DNA of 64,000 nt from Pectobacterium polonicum (GCF_005497185.1 NZ_RJTN01000006.1:102754-166753), one strand, 5' to 3'. Positions 49,778-59,773 are shown, counted from the first letter of the stretch. A program made the numbers and translations. The notes: generated by a model from the sequence alone, not told the origin.

Positions 49778-50194
49778 ATGATGTACGCAGACGCCATCAA
49801 GGCCGCTAACAACCTGACGAGTATCGTACCATTCCTCGGAGGCAGCACCTCGCGTAAGGATTATGAGGATGCGCTGAAACTCACTGAATACCTGATCGAA
49901 AGTGAGCCGGATAGTCCGCTAATCGATATGCTGACTGCCAAAATTGACAAATACGAAGATGATGCACCGGAGTTTGCAGCCTTCAACGAACGTGTTAAAG
50001 CACTCCCAGCCGGTATCACTTTACTGCGCGTCCTCATGGATCAGCATCAGCTAACACAAAGTGATTTTGAAGCTGAGATCGGTAAAAAGTCACTGGTATC
50101 CCGCATTCTAAACGGTGAGCGCACTCTAACGCTTGATCACATGAGAGCGCTTGCTAAACGATTCGATATTCCCGTGAGTGCTTTTGTTGATTGA
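49778..50194 (+). CDS. higA: HigA-type antitoxin, no adjacent toxin
   Basis: 138 residues, GGAGG ribosome site. It resembles E. coli HigA (YgjM) along its length: 'AIKAANNLTSIVPFLGG', 'DSPLIDMLTAKIDKYEDDAP' and the C-terminal HTH 'QLTQSDFEAEIGKKSLVSRI'. HigA normally neutralises HigB, encoded just upstream; here the upstream position is occupied by a CRISPR relict, so it is an orphan antitoxin or partner of a distant toxin. It is flanked on both sides by CRISPR repeats (49683 and 50286). Confidence 0.85.
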   Translation: MMYADAIKAANNLTSIVPFLGGSTSRKDYEDALKLTEYLIESEPDSPLIDMLTAKIDKYEDDAPEFAAFNERVKALPAGITLLRVLMDQHQLTQSDFEAEIGKKSLVSRILNGERTLTLDHMRALAKRFDIPVSAFVD

Positions 50195-50285
50195 CACGAC
50201 CGTTCAGCAATTCTTGCTAAGAGCGGAATTATGCATCTCGTAAGGAATAAACAGCGGTATGACGCAATGGCTGGCTGTTGTGTAA

Positions 50286-50314
50286 GTATTCCCCGCGCCA
50301 GCGGGGAATACCTT
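50286..50314 (+). CRISPR. Isolated degenerate CRISPR repeat
   Basis: GTATTCCCCGCGCCAGCGGG + GAATACC. The 3' end has diverged, making a perfect 11-bp stem GTATTCCCCGC / GCGGGGAATAC around GCCA. It may now act as a hairpin after higA. Confidence 0.75.
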
Positions 50315-50405
50315 AATGATTAAAAGCAATCGTCGATATGCTTGTAAATATTGATATAAAGATCACAGAATGGATGCTGTAATAAAATACAGGAAATATA
50401 TGTGC

Positions 50406-50915
50406 TTATCTTTCTATTATATTACCCATTAAATTATATCTCCTTAAAAGTAGTTGTTCTTCTGCTTTTGTTTTTTCCTTCTCTGCATTTTCTTTATCTG
50501 TTTTTGCTATATTTTCAACGACATTTAAAACTGCGTCGAATCGAGCCGCTACTTCAGATGCATTTAGTACTCCATTCATAGAAAGGAAGCATAAACTATT
50601 TAAAGAATAAACTAAAACATTAGTGGTGGTGTTTCTTTTTGCCAGATCCACTATGGCTGTTTTTAAGCTGGCATCAATTTTTCCATTATTTCCTAATTTA
50701 TCAGTCAACTCGGCAGCTACAGTGCCATCAATGGTCTTTGCCGTATCCGCTGGTGCATCGGGACAATATTTAGCATTGACACTATTTGGTATTAAGATGC
50801 CAACTCTCTGGCTTGAACTGCTTCTGACAAGCGTTGGTGAATCATTCTCAATGGTTTTTGTAACCATACACCCAGATAACAACATAGCGATAGATATAAC
50901 AAGAATAACTCTCAT
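50406..50915 (-). CDS. Hypothetical lipoprotein
   Basis: 169 residues from the ATG at 50915 (AGGTGA upstream). Signal peptide with lipobox 'LLSGC', then a soluble domain with two further cysteines and a Lys/Glu-rich C-terminal helix ('KTDKENAEKEKTKAEEQLLL', likely coiled coil). I do not recognise the family. It is notably AT-rich compared with the cas genes, suggesting separate acquisition. It lies between higA and the duplicated cas2 end, inside the CRISPR region. Confidence 0.7.
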   Translation of the reverse strand: MRVILVISIAMLLSGCMVTKTIENDSPTLVRSSSSQRVGILIPNSVNAKYCPDAPADTAKTIDGTVAAELTDKLGNNGKIDASLKTAIVDLAKRNTTTNVLVYSLNSLCFLSMNGVLNASEVAARFDAVLNVVENIAKTDKENAEKEKTKAEEQLLLRRYNLMGNIIER

Positions 50916-50924
50916 TTTATTCAC

Positions 50925-51493
<569 letters not shown>

Positions 51494-51577
51494 GTTAACG
51501 ATCTTTAACAACATGGAAAAATCGGTGGGATTTTCTCTACCGAAAAAAGTGTTATAAAACAAATCTCTACTTTTAGA
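51494..51577 (+). promoter_or_regulatory. CRISPR leader 2
   Basis: Matches leader 1 with one difference (T to C at 51570). With the cas2 end it makes a 265-bp block (51341-51605) ~98% identical and gap-free to 48193-48457, offset exactly 3148 bp. Confidence 0.9.
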
Positions 51578-51957
51578 GTGTTCCCCGCGCCAGCGGGGAT
51601 AAACCAGCATCTTTTACTTTGCGTGGGTCAGCGCTATACGTGTTCCCCGCGCCAGCGGGGATAAACCGTTGCCCGCTGTCTTTAAGTGCCATGATAGAAC
51701 GTGTTCCCCGCGCCAGCGGGGATAAACCGAACTGATCGAGCGCCGCTGTTTCGCTATACATGTGTTCCCCGCGCCAGCGGGGATAAACCGAATTAGCAAA
51801 TGAATTTGTTGAGCAAAAAAGTGTGTTCCCCGCGCCAGCGGGGATAAACCGCGCTCAAGATGCTTTCAGACTTCCAGAATAAGGTGTTCCCCGCGCCAGC
51901 GGGGATAAACCGAGCAACGAGAACGGCGATTACTGTAGCCCTGAGTGTTCCCCGCAC
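51578..51957 (+). CRISPR. Type I-E CRISPR array 2 (6 full repeats, truncated seventh)
   Basis: 29-nt repeats start at 51578, 51640, 51701, 51762, 51823 and 51884, with spacers of 32 nt (first 33). The first repeat ends CCA. The seventh stops after GTGTTCCCCGC at 51945-51955, where unrelated sequence begins. The repeat is the same as in array 1, but spacers differ from it. Confidence 0.97.
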
Positions 51958-52095
51958 GGAGCCAAATCCCGCTTCTGGCTGGCGCGATGGGGGATTGCGT
52001 GTCAGTATTAAAGCACGCTATTTTTGCGCTCACCGTAATGGTGACGTGCTATGCCGATGATTTTGTCTTCCATACGTTACCCGTAAGGAGGTGAT

Positions 52096-52554
52096 ATGAA
52101 AGTCGAAGCCGCAGAGTCGTCCGTTTTTGCCAGCCAGCAGGTGATGGCGAAGCGTTCCACAGAACATGCGGAGAAAGTGGCGCTGTCTGAACAGCTTCAG
52201 TCTTATCAGGCGGGCAGCGGTGCCGTTCCTGCTGGTCAGACGACGCGCTATGATTTCACCCGCATCAGCCCTGCCGAACTGTATGAAACGGTTGGTAGCC
52301 TGGTTAGCAGTGGGCAGTTGGGGCGTGAAGAAGGTTCCGCGCTGCTGGGTTTTATCTCGTCACCACGAGAGAATATCGGCAGTGTGCCGCCTTCTAATGT
52401 GTTCCAGCCGATCAATGTTTTCGATACCATCCAACAAGGCGTCGCGGGTGCATCATCCCGTAGCGAAGTGCAAAATACCGAAAGCCTGCAACGCGCCGCC
52501 GAGGCGTTGAACCGCTTTCAGGGGCAGGTTTCCAGCATTAGCGTGTACGTCTAG
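52096..52554 (+). CDS. Hypothetical protein, 152 residues
   Basis: Start preceded by AAGGAGGTGAT, a very strong ribosome site. Rich in Ser, Ala, Gln and Glu; 'MKVEAAESSVFASQQVMAKR' and the end 'LNRFQGQVSSISVYV' suggest a mostly helical soluble protein without signal peptide. I do not recognise the family. It sits ~140 bp after the broken end of array 2, and a hairpin terminator follows. Confidence 0.7.
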   Translation: MKVEAAESSVFASQQVMAKRSTEHAEKVALSEQLQSYQAGSGAVPAGQTTRYDFTRISPAELYETVGSLVSSGQLGREEGSALLGFISSPRENIGSVPPSNVFQPINVFDTIQQGVAGASSRSEVQNTESLQRAAEALNRFQGQVSSISVYV

Positions 52555-52596
52555 CACATCGGTACGCAATGGCCTGATGGCGTCGTCCTTTCTCTT

Positions 52597-52625
52597 CTCC
52601 CCGTGTTTGCGGGGAGGGTTGTTTT
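52597..52625 (+). terminator. Terminator between convergent genes
   Basis: Stem CTCCCCG / CGGGGAG with a 6-nt loop followed by GGTTGTTTT. Confidence 0.65.
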
Positions 52626-52634
52626 ACGCTGCGA

Positions 52635-53987
52635 TCAGCGTGGGGTCTGAGCTTTGATTTCTGTCAGCAGCGCGATGAGCGCCTGCACGTTGTCGTCCTG
52701 CGTGCGCCAGGATGACACGCTGATGCGTAATGCCGGACGCCCTTGCCAGACGGTGCCGCCAAACCATGCCTTGCCCGAAGCCTGCAACGCTTCTCGTATC
52801 GCCGCTGTTTGGCTGTCGGTTTCCCCCCGCAGCAGAACCTGATTAAGCACAACCCGATTCAGTATCTCAAATCCCGCATGGCGTAGGCCATCGGCGATGA
52901 AGGTTGCCTGTCGGCAGTGTCGTTCGACCATCTCCGCTACGCCGTCGCGCCCCAGCGTACGCAGTGCCGCCCATACCGGAATCCCACGCGGGCGACGGGA
53001 AAATTCGAGCGTCAGATTCTTCTGCGCATCGCGTGCCGCACTGGAGTAAACCGCATCTGCGTTCATCGCCTCGGCCAGCACGTCCGCATCGCGGCAAATC
53101 GCCATCGCACAGTCGTAGGGGGTGTTCAGCCATTTATGCGCGTCTGTAGTCCAGCTGTCGGCCAGTTCGATACCCTCGGTGAGCGCGGAGTGGGATGACG
53201 CTCTGGCCCACAGTCCGAATGCACCATCAACGTGAACCCAGGCTCCCGCCGCTTTAGCGATGGGAATGATCTGCGCAAAATCATCGAACTCGCCCGTGTT
53301 TACCTCGCCAGCCTGCAAACAAAGAATCGTACGATCGTCCAGCGGAGGGAGCTGAGCGACATCGATCTGCCCAAAGGCGTTAACGGGCGCGATGCGTAAA
53401 TGGCGTAGTCCGAAGCCGAGTACACGCAGCGCTTTTTTCACGGTAATGTGCGTCAGTTGCGAAATGACGACCTTAATTTCAGGTGCGCCGATCAGTCCAT
53501 CGTTGTCAAAATCCCAGCCCTGTTTTGCCAGCAGAGAACGGCGCGCGGCGGCCAGGCAGGAAAGCGTGCAGGCGGTGGCGCTGGTGCCGAAGCCCACAGC
53601 GCTTTCTTTGGGTAAGTCCAGCGCATCGAGTACCCAGCGGCTGGCGAGGCGTTCCAGCGTGGCGGATACCGGCGAGTTATCAAAGGTGGAGGCGCACTGA
53701 TCCCAGGCAATCATCAATCGCTCTGAGGCGGCGGCAACCGGCAATGCCGCACCGATAACAAAACCGAAATAGTTCGGGCCATTTGAAGCGGTGGTGGCCG
53801 GTGAACCGACTTCATCCAGTAGCGATAGCGTGTCTTCAGCCGAAAACCCCTGTTGAGGCAACGCCTCATCAAAACGCGCCAGCGCCGCGAGGGCATCGGC
53901 ATCGGGGAAAACCCGGCGCTGTGCATTTTCCGCCAGATAACGTTGACCGCGCTCGTCGGCATCGGCCAGTAAAGTCAGTTCGCTCAT
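52635..53987 (-). CDS. PLP-dependent decarboxylase (group II type)
   Basis: 450 residues from the ATG at 53987 (GGAGAAACC upstream). Fold-type I PLP enzyme related to aromatic-L-amino-acid/glutamate decarboxylases: 'SWTTDAHKWLNTPYDCAMA' carries the Schiff-base lysine, 'AWVHVDGAFGLWA' the Asp that contacts the pyridine nitrogen, and 'GFGTSATACTLSCLAAARR' the phosphate region. Substrate unknown. 34 bp separate it from the upstream MFS gene, suggesting an amino acid/amine modification plus export unit under the divergent HxlR regulator (inference). Confidence 0.85.
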   Translation of the reverse strand: MSELTLLADADERGQRYLAENAQRRVFPDADALAALARFDEALPQQGFSAEDTLSLLDEVGSPATTASNGPNYFGFVIGAALPVAAASERLMIAWDQCASTFDNSPVSATLERLASRWVLDALDLPKESAVGFGTSATACTLSCLAAARRSLLAKQGWDFDNDGLIGAPEIKVVISQLTHITVKKALRVLGFGLRHLRIAPVNAFGQIDVAQLPPLDDRTILCLQAGEVNTGEFDDFAQIIPIAKAAGAWVHVDGAFGLWARASSHSALTEGIELADSWTTDAHKWLNTPYDCAMAICRDADVLAEAMNADAVYSSAARDAQKNLTLEFSRRPRGIPVWAALRTLGRDGVAEMVERHCRQATFIADGLRHAGFEILNRVVLNQVLLRGETDSQTAAIREALQASGKAWFGGTVWQGRPALRISVSSWRTQDDNVQALIALLTEIKAQTPR

Positions 53988-54020
53988 GGTTTCTCCTTCA
54001 TCAATAATCATTTTCTGTTA

Positions 54021-55304
54021 TCACAACGGTGTAAATGCTGTCGGTAACGGGGCTGAAAGGTGCTGCGTCATTTTCCAGAAGAGTAGTGCCAACAGGCTGA
54101 CGGCTGCACCAAGGAGGCACACGCCTGACCAGCCAGCAGCGTCATACGCCACGGTGGTTGCCATCGCGCCCAGTCCGCTGCCGAGGCTATAAAACAGCAT
54201 ATAACAGCCAACCAGACGGCTGTGCGCATCAGGATGCGTCTTGAAAATCATGCTTTGGTTGGTGACGTGAATGGCCTGTCCGCCCAGATCGAGCACGATG
54301 ATGCCGATTACCAGCGCGAAGAGAGAATAGGGCGCTAACCACAGCGGTAGCCACGATGCCAGCAGCAATAACAGGGCGATGCCGCTGACCCACTGTTCTC
54401 GCCCTTTATCGGCTAGCGAACCCGCTTTCACCGCTGCCAGTGCGCCGAGAATACCCACCAGACCAAATGCGCCAATAATCGTATGAGAAAAGAAATAGGG
54501 CGCGCGGCTCAGCGGCAGAACTAACGCGCTCCAGAAAATGCTCAGGGCAGCAAACATCAGTAAAGCGATGACGCCACGTATTTGCAATACCCGCTCTTCA
54601 CGCAGCAGAGTCAGCATAGAAAGCAGCAGAGCGGGATAGTGTGGGCGCTGTTGGGCGGGTGGCTGATGTGGTAGTGCACGCCACAGAAATACGGCAAGCA
54701 GGAGCATCAGCAGCGCGGAGAAAAAGTACACGCTGCGCCAGCCTGCTATATCGGCGATGAAACCAGACAGGACGCGAGCCAGCAACAGCCCAATCACCAC
54801 GCCGCCTTGTGCGGCTCCCACCACGCGCCCACGCTCCTGCGGTGCAGCAACTGTTGCGGCATAAGCAATCAGACCCTGAGTCATTGCCGTGCCGAGCATG
54901 CCTACGGCCAGCATACCGATCAATAAATACAGGGATGTGGTAGCGAGTCCAACGGCAATCAGCGCCACGATGAGCGCACTCACCTGAGCCAACATCAAAT
55001 AGCGTCGGTTGAGGATATCACCCAGCGGGACCAGAAGAATTAACGCCAGCGCACAGCCAAGCTGTGTTGCGGTCATTACCCCGCCAACGGCAGCGATGCT
55101 GATGTGAAAATCTACCGATAATGCATCCAGCAGCGGCTGTGCGTAATACACATTGGCGACACTGAGGGCGCTAGCACAGGCAAACAGCAATACTAACGCG
55201 CGCGGTAGTACCTTCTGCGCAGGCGGTGTCGTGCTGTAAAGATCATATTCAGTGACGGATGACGTGGTATGAATAGGGCTATTTTTCATAATATTGGCTT
55301 TCAT
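54021..55304 (-). CDS. MFS transporter (drug/amine exporter type)
   Basis: About 427 residues, 12 membrane segments. 'GVMTATQLGCALALILLVPL' then 'GDILNRRYLM' is the loop 2-3 MFS motif, and 'QGGVVIGLLLARVLSGFIAD' resembles the motif of antiporters. Starts at 55304 or 55289 are both possible, neither with a strong ribosome site. Divergent from an HxlR-type gene, the usual arrangement for a regulated exporter. Confidence 0.87.
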   Translation of the reverse strand: MKANIMKNSPIHTTSSVTEYDLYSTTPPAQKVLPRALVLLFACASALSVANVYYAQPLLDALSVDFHISIAAVGGVMTATQLGCALALILLVPLGDILNRRYLMLAQVSALIVALIAVGLATTSLYLLIGMLAVGMLGTAMTQGLIAYAATVAAPQERGRVVGAAQGGVVIGLLLARVLSGFIADIAGWRSVYFFSALLMLLLAVFLWRALPHQPPAQQRPHYPALLLSMLTLLREERVLQIRGVIALLMFAALSIFWSALVLPLSRAPYFFSHTIIGAFGLVGILGALAAVKAGSLADKGREQWVSGIALLLLLASWLPLWLAPYSLFALVIGIIVLDLGGQAIHVTNQSMIFKTHPDAHSRLVGCYMLFYSLGSGLGAMATTVAYDAAGWSGVCLLGAAVSLLALLFWKMTQHLSAPLPTAFTPL

Positions 55305-55443
55305 TATTCTATGTGGTTTCAAAATAAAACCAGTTGAAGCATGAATGATCTGGTTTTACTCTGCAACCAGAAAATGTGCGGCCAGTTTTTCGGTTTGTGG
55401 ATAAGGCAGATAGGATGAACAGGAAAAAGGGGAGGACATAGTC

Positions 55444-55890
55444 ATGGTGAAGCGCAAAAGTCTGAAAGAGGATGCGTGTCCCGTTGCGCGCGCGCTGGAT
55501 GTGGTCGGCGATCGTTGGACGTTAATGATTATCCGCGATGCTTTCGACAATCGCCGCCGTTTCAGCGATTTTCAGCGCAGTTTGGGTGTAGCCAAAAATA
55601 TTCTTACCGACCGTCTGCGCACTTTGGTTGATGAGGGCATTTTGTCCGTTCAGCCCGTTTCCGAGAGTTCGGCCTATCAGGAATATGTTCTGACACCAAA
55701 AGGTGAGCAGCTATTCCCGCTCGTCGTGGCGCTACGTCAGTGGGGCGAACAGCAGCTGTTCGCTGAAGGGGAACCCCACTCCCTGCTATTGGATAAGCAC
55801 ACCAGCCAGCCTCTGCAAGCTATGCTGCCACATTCTGCGCAAGGGCAACGGTTGGCTGGGCAAGATACGTTCGTTCAGAAAATAGATTGA
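55444..55890 (+). CDS. HxlR-family transcriptional regulator
   Basis: 148 residues. 'CPVARALDVVGDRWTLMIIR' is the HxlR signature with its N-terminal Cys, followed by a winged HTH ('RFSDFQRSLGVAKNILTDRL'). Members respond to electrophiles or aromatics and act on adjacent genes. Probable regulator of the divergent MFS-decarboxylase pair. yhbP follows after 9 bp. Confidence 0.9.
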   Translation: MVKRKSLKEDACPVARALDVVGDRWTLMIIRDAFDNRRRFSDFQRSLGVAKNILTDRLRTLVDEGILSVQPVSESSAYQEYVLTPKGEQLFPLVVALRQWGEQQLFAEGEPHSLLLDKHTSQPLQAMLPHSAQGQRLAGQDTFVQKID

Positions 55891-56397
<507 letters not shown>

Positions 56398-56423
56398 AAG
56401 ACGCAAAGTAAGGGGGAAATCGG

Positions 56424-57077
56424 ATGAGCCGGGTACTGTTATTAGGTGCAACGGGGTTAGTGGGACACGAATTGTTAGAACTGCTGAAAGCCAATAACCG
56501 CGTAGAGACGATCTATGCGCCGACTCGTAAGCCGTTGGCGCAGTCGAAGAAAGTGGTCAACCCACACGATCCCGATCTGTCTGCTGCATTGGCGCAGTTG
56601 ACCGATCCTGTCGATATTGCCTTTTGTTGCCTGGGATCGACGCTCAAGACGGCAGGCAGTAAGCAAGCTTTCCGCTATGTGGATTACACGCTGGTCGTGG
56701 AAGGATCGAAAGTCGCGTTAGCGCTGGGCGCGACGCACCTTTTGGTGGTCAGTTCGCTGAGCGCGAATGCAACATCGCCTTTCTTTTATTCGCGGGTGAA
56801 GGGGGAAACGGAAAGATCGCTGCGTCAGCAAGGCTGGCAGCATCTGACATTGGCACAACCGTCGATGCTACTGGGTGAAAGAGAGGACAGTCGCACGCTG
56901 GAGAGTCTTGCCGCGCCGCTGTTCCGCCTGTTCCCGGCGAAGTGGCGGGCGATTGAGGGAAAAACGGTGGCGCAGGCGTTGTTGAATCAAGCATTCTCAT
57001 CGGAGCCAAAAGCGCGGGTGACGGTACTGGAATCCGATCAATTACGTTCGTTGGGTAAGTGGCAACCGCTTCAGTAG
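56424..57077 (+). CDS. yraR: NAD(P)-binding protein YraR
   Basis: 217 residues. Atypical short-chain dehydrogenase: 'LLLGATGLVGHELLELL' is the Rossmann glycine motif and 'SPFFYSRVKGETERSLRQQG' contains the YxxxK-like pair (Y-S-R-V-K). Collinear with E. coli YraR, which is also near yhbP. Substrate unknown. Confidence 0.9.
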   Translation: MSRVLLLGATGLVGHELLELLKANNRVETIYAPTRKPLAQSKKVVNPHDPDLSAALAQLTDPVDIAFCCLGSTLKTAGSKQAFRYVDYTLVVEGSKVALALGATHLLVVSSLSANATSPFFYSRVKGETERSLRQQGWQHLTLAQPSMLLGEREDSRTLESLAAPLFRLFPAKWRAIEGKTVAQALLNQAFSSEPKARVTVLESDQLRSLGKWQPLQ

Positions 57078-57088
57078 CTTCTTATCGC

Positions 57089-57553
57089 TCAACGCAGGCG
57101 GTGAACAACCTGATTGCTGCTACCGCGCCAAATCAGTGCGGGATCTTTCAGATCTTGCACAAATTTTCCATCGACTAACACGTTGATGAGATCGACCACC
57201 CGCTGTTGTTCCGGTGTGATGTCCGCCAGCACGTAGCCTGTCCAAACCCAGATATCTTTGCCGGGGCATTCCGTGCGGATACGTTCTACCAGCCGCAGAA
57301 TATCAGGCACATTCTGTGGGTGAAGCGGATCTCCGCCAGACAGCGAAATGCCCTGACGCGGGATCTCCGTATCCTGAAGATCGGCGATGATCCGATCTTC
57401 CTGTTCCTGCGTAAACGGCTGACCGGAGTTGAGCCGCCAGGTGCTTTTGTTGTAGCACCCGACACATTCATGCACGCAGCCAGCGACAAACAGCGTACAG
57501 CGGGTGCCGGGGCCGTTGACCACATCGACGGGATAATATTGGTGGTAATTCAT
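57089..57553 (-). CDS. nrdG: Anaerobic ribonucleotide reductase activating protein
   Basis: 154 residues, radical SAM enzyme. 'CVHECVGCYNKST' is the CxxxCxxC iron-sulfur motif and 'GISLSGGDPLHPQN' the SAM-binding GGE-like motif. It creates the glycyl radical in NrdD. It follows nrdD with an 81-bp gap that holds a hairpin. Confidence 0.96.
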   Translation of the reverse strand: MNYHQYYPVDVVNGPGTRCTLFVAGCVHECVGCYNKSTWRLNSGQPFTQEQEDRIIADLQDTEIPRQGISLSGGDPLHPQNVPDILRLVERIRTECPGKDIWVWTGYVLADITPEQQRVVDLINVLVDGKFVQDLKDPALIWRGSSNQVVHRLR

Positions 57554-57606
57554 ACGATAGAGCCCATGTTATGAAGCGGGCGCGTGTTGACGGTGCCGCG
57601 AAAGGT

Positions 57607-57626
57607 GGGCCGCATTGCTGCGGCCC
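57607..57626 (-). promoter_or_regulatory. Perfect hairpin between nrdD and nrdG
   Basis: 8-bp stem GGGCCGCA / TGCGGCCC, 4-nt loop, no T tract, in the transcribed gap. Likely protects or attenuates so that nrdD message exceeds nrdG. Confidence 0.5.
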
Positions 57627-57634
57627 AGAAGGGA

Positions 57635-59773
57635 TCACCCCAGTTGACCGTTGCCCAGATGCTTAATCCGGCGTTTAACTTCTTCCTGCTTACCGGCGTT
57701 GAACGGGCGTGCATCCGGGCTACCGAGGTAGCCGCACACGCGGCGCGTCACGGAAACGCGTGCCGAATCGTGGTTACCGCATTTCGGGCAGGTGAAGCCT
57801 TTGCTGGTACACTCGAATTCACCGGTGAAGCCACACTCATAGCATTCATCGATCGGCGTGTTGGTGCCGTAATAAGGCACGCGCGTGTAGCTGTAATCCC
57901 ACACGTCTTCCAGCGCTTTGAGGTTGTGTTGCAGGTTCGGATATTCGCCGTAGCAAATGAATCCACCATTAGCCAGCGGCGGATAGGGCAGCTCAAAGTC
58001 GATTTTCTGATAAGGGTTCACCTTCTTTTCCACATCAAGATGGAAGCTGTTGGTGTAATAGCCTTTGTCCGTCACGCCCGGTACGACGCCAAACTCGGCG
58101 GTATCCAAACGGCAGAAGCGGTCGCACAGGTTCTCGCTCGGCGTGCTGTACAGGCTGAAGCCGTAACCCGTTTCGTCTTTCCACTGCTCGGTGGCGGCTT
58201 TCAGGCGAGTGATAACGGCCACGGCTTTGGCACGCAGCGCCTCGTCATCAAACACGTGCGTTTGGCTACCGAAGAGCGCGTTAATCGTTTCATGCAGGCC
58301 GATGTAGCCCAGCGAAATTGAAGCGCGTCCGTTCTTGAAGATGTCCGCGATGCTGTCGTCCGCTTTTAAGCGCACGCCGCAGGCTCCTTCCATATACAGG
58401 ATTGGCGCGACGCGAGCTTTTACGCTTTCCAGCCGCGCAATGCGTGTCATCAGCGCTTTCTTTGCCAATGCCAGGCGCTGGTCCAACAGTGTCCAGAAGC
58501 GATCTTCATTCCCTTCGGCTTCCAATGCAATACGCGGCAGGTTCAAGCTGATGACACCCAGATTATTACGCCCGTCGTGAATCTGCTGGCCGTTTTCTTC
58601 ATAAACGCCGAGGAAACTGCGGCAGCCCATTGGCGTTTTAAACGAACCGGTGACGTTCACGACCTGATCGTAGTTCAGGATGTCGGGATACATGCGTTTG
58701 CTGGCGCACTCCAGCGCGAGCTGCTTGATATCGTAATTCGCATCGCCCGCTTTGTGGTTCAGACCGTCGCGGATAGCAAAGACCAGTTTCGGGAATACTG
58801 CGGTTTTGTGGTTTTTACCCAGTCCGGCAATACGGTTGCGCAGGATCGATTCCTGAATCAGACGCGATTCCCAGCAGGTGCCAAGCCCGAAGCCAAAGGT
58901 GACGAACGGCGTCTGGCCATTAGCGGTGTGCAGCGTGTTGACTTCATATTCCAGTGACTGAAAGGCGTCGTAGCACTCTTTTTCCGTGCGGGTCAGAGCA
59001 TAGTTTTCTGCATCTGGGATCTGCCACTCTTCTGCCACGGCTTTGTGTTTCGCATGGCTGGCGGTGACGAACGGTGCCAGAATTTCATCAATACGGTTAA
59101 TCGTGGTGCCGCCATAAATGTGGCTGGCGACCTGCGCGATAATCTGTGCGGTGACAGCGGTAGCGGTTGAGATCGACTTCGGTGGCTCAATCTCCGCATT
59201 ACCCATTTTGAAGCCGTTGGTCAGCATGCCGTTTAGATCGATCAGCATACAGTTGAACATCGGGAAGAACGGCGAGTAGTCGAGGTCGTGATAGTGAATC
59301 TCACCACGTTCATGCGCCAGCACCACATCACGCGGCAGGATGTACTGTTTGGCGTAATGCTTGGCGACGATGCCCGCCAGCAGATCGCGCTGGGTTGGGA
59401 TCACTTTACTGTCTTTGTTGGCGTTCTCGTTCAGCAGCGCCATGTTGCTCTGCTCGACCAGACCGCGAATTTCCTGATTGAGGCGACCGTGGCGTTCACG
59501 CGCAATATCTCGGTCATGGCGGTATTCGATATAGGTACGCGCCAGCTGCTTATAGTTGCCGGACATCAGCAGATTTTCGACTGCATCCTGAATATCGCGG
59601 ATATCTACGCGCGATTTATCCTGCATTTGTTGAGCGACCGCACAGGCCACAGTTGCACAATAGTCTGCATCATTGACACCGGCTGCATGTGCCGCGCGCT
59701 CGACCGCCTCTTTGATACGCACTTCATCAAAAGGCACCTGGCAACCGTCCCGTTTAATCACTACTGGTTTCAC
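57635..59773 (-). CDS. nrdD: Anaerobic ribonucleoside-triphosphate reductase
   Basis: 712 residues, same length as E. coli NrdD. N-terminal ATP-cone allosteric domain ('MKPVVIKRDGCQVPFDEVRI', residues 1-~95), the ten-stranded barrel, a zinc site 'CYECGFTGEFEC' with 'CPKCG', and the C-terminal glycyl-radical loop 'RVCGYLGSPDARPFNAG'. It makes dNTPs from NTPs without oxygen, using formate and the radical installed by NrdG. NrdR-box-like repeats precede it. Confidence 0.98.
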   Translation of the reverse strand: MKPVVIKRDGCQVPFDEVRIKEAVERAAHAAGVNDADYCATVACAVAQQMQDKSRVDIRDIQDAVENLLMSGNYKQLARTYIEYRHDRDIARERHGRLNQEIRGLVEQSNMALLNENANKDSKVIPTQRDLLAGIVAKHYAKQYILPRDVVLAHERGEIHYHDLDYSPFFPMFNCMLIDLNGMLTNGFKMGNAEIEPPKSISTATAVTAQIIAQVASHIYGGTTINRIDEILAPFVTASHAKHKAVAEEWQIPDAENYALTRTEKECYDAFQSLEYEVNTLHTANGQTPFVTFGFGLGTCWESRLIQESILRNRIAGLGKNHKTAVFPKLVFAIRDGLNHKAGDANYDIKQLALECASKRMYPDILNYDQVVNVTGSFKTPMGCRSFLGVYEENGQQIHDGRNNLGVISLNLPRIALEAEGNEDRFWTLLDQRLALAKKALMTRIARLESVKARVAPILYMEGACGVRLKADDSIADIFKNGRASISLGYIGLHETINALFGSQTHVFDDEALRAKAVAVITRLKAATEQWKDETGYGFSLYSTPSENLCDRFCRLDTAEFGVVPGVTDKGYYTNSFHLDVEKKVNPYQKIDFELPYPPLANGGFICYGEYPNLQHNLKALEDVWDYSYTRVPYYGTNTPIDECYECGFTGEFECTSKGFTCPKCGNHDSARVSVTRRVCGYLGSPDARPFNAGKQEEVKRRIKHLGNGQLG

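Noticed and set aside
51573..51799. Minus-strand open frames repeating 'RFIPAGAGNT' and 'LSPLARGT'
   Set aside because: These are translations of CRISPR repeats in array 2, not genes.
57584..58321. 245-codon plus-strand frame antisense to nrdD
   Set aside because: Shadow of the high-GC codon pattern of nrdD; no family features. The same holds for long antisense frames at 18844-19533, 34764-35399 and 11931-12593.
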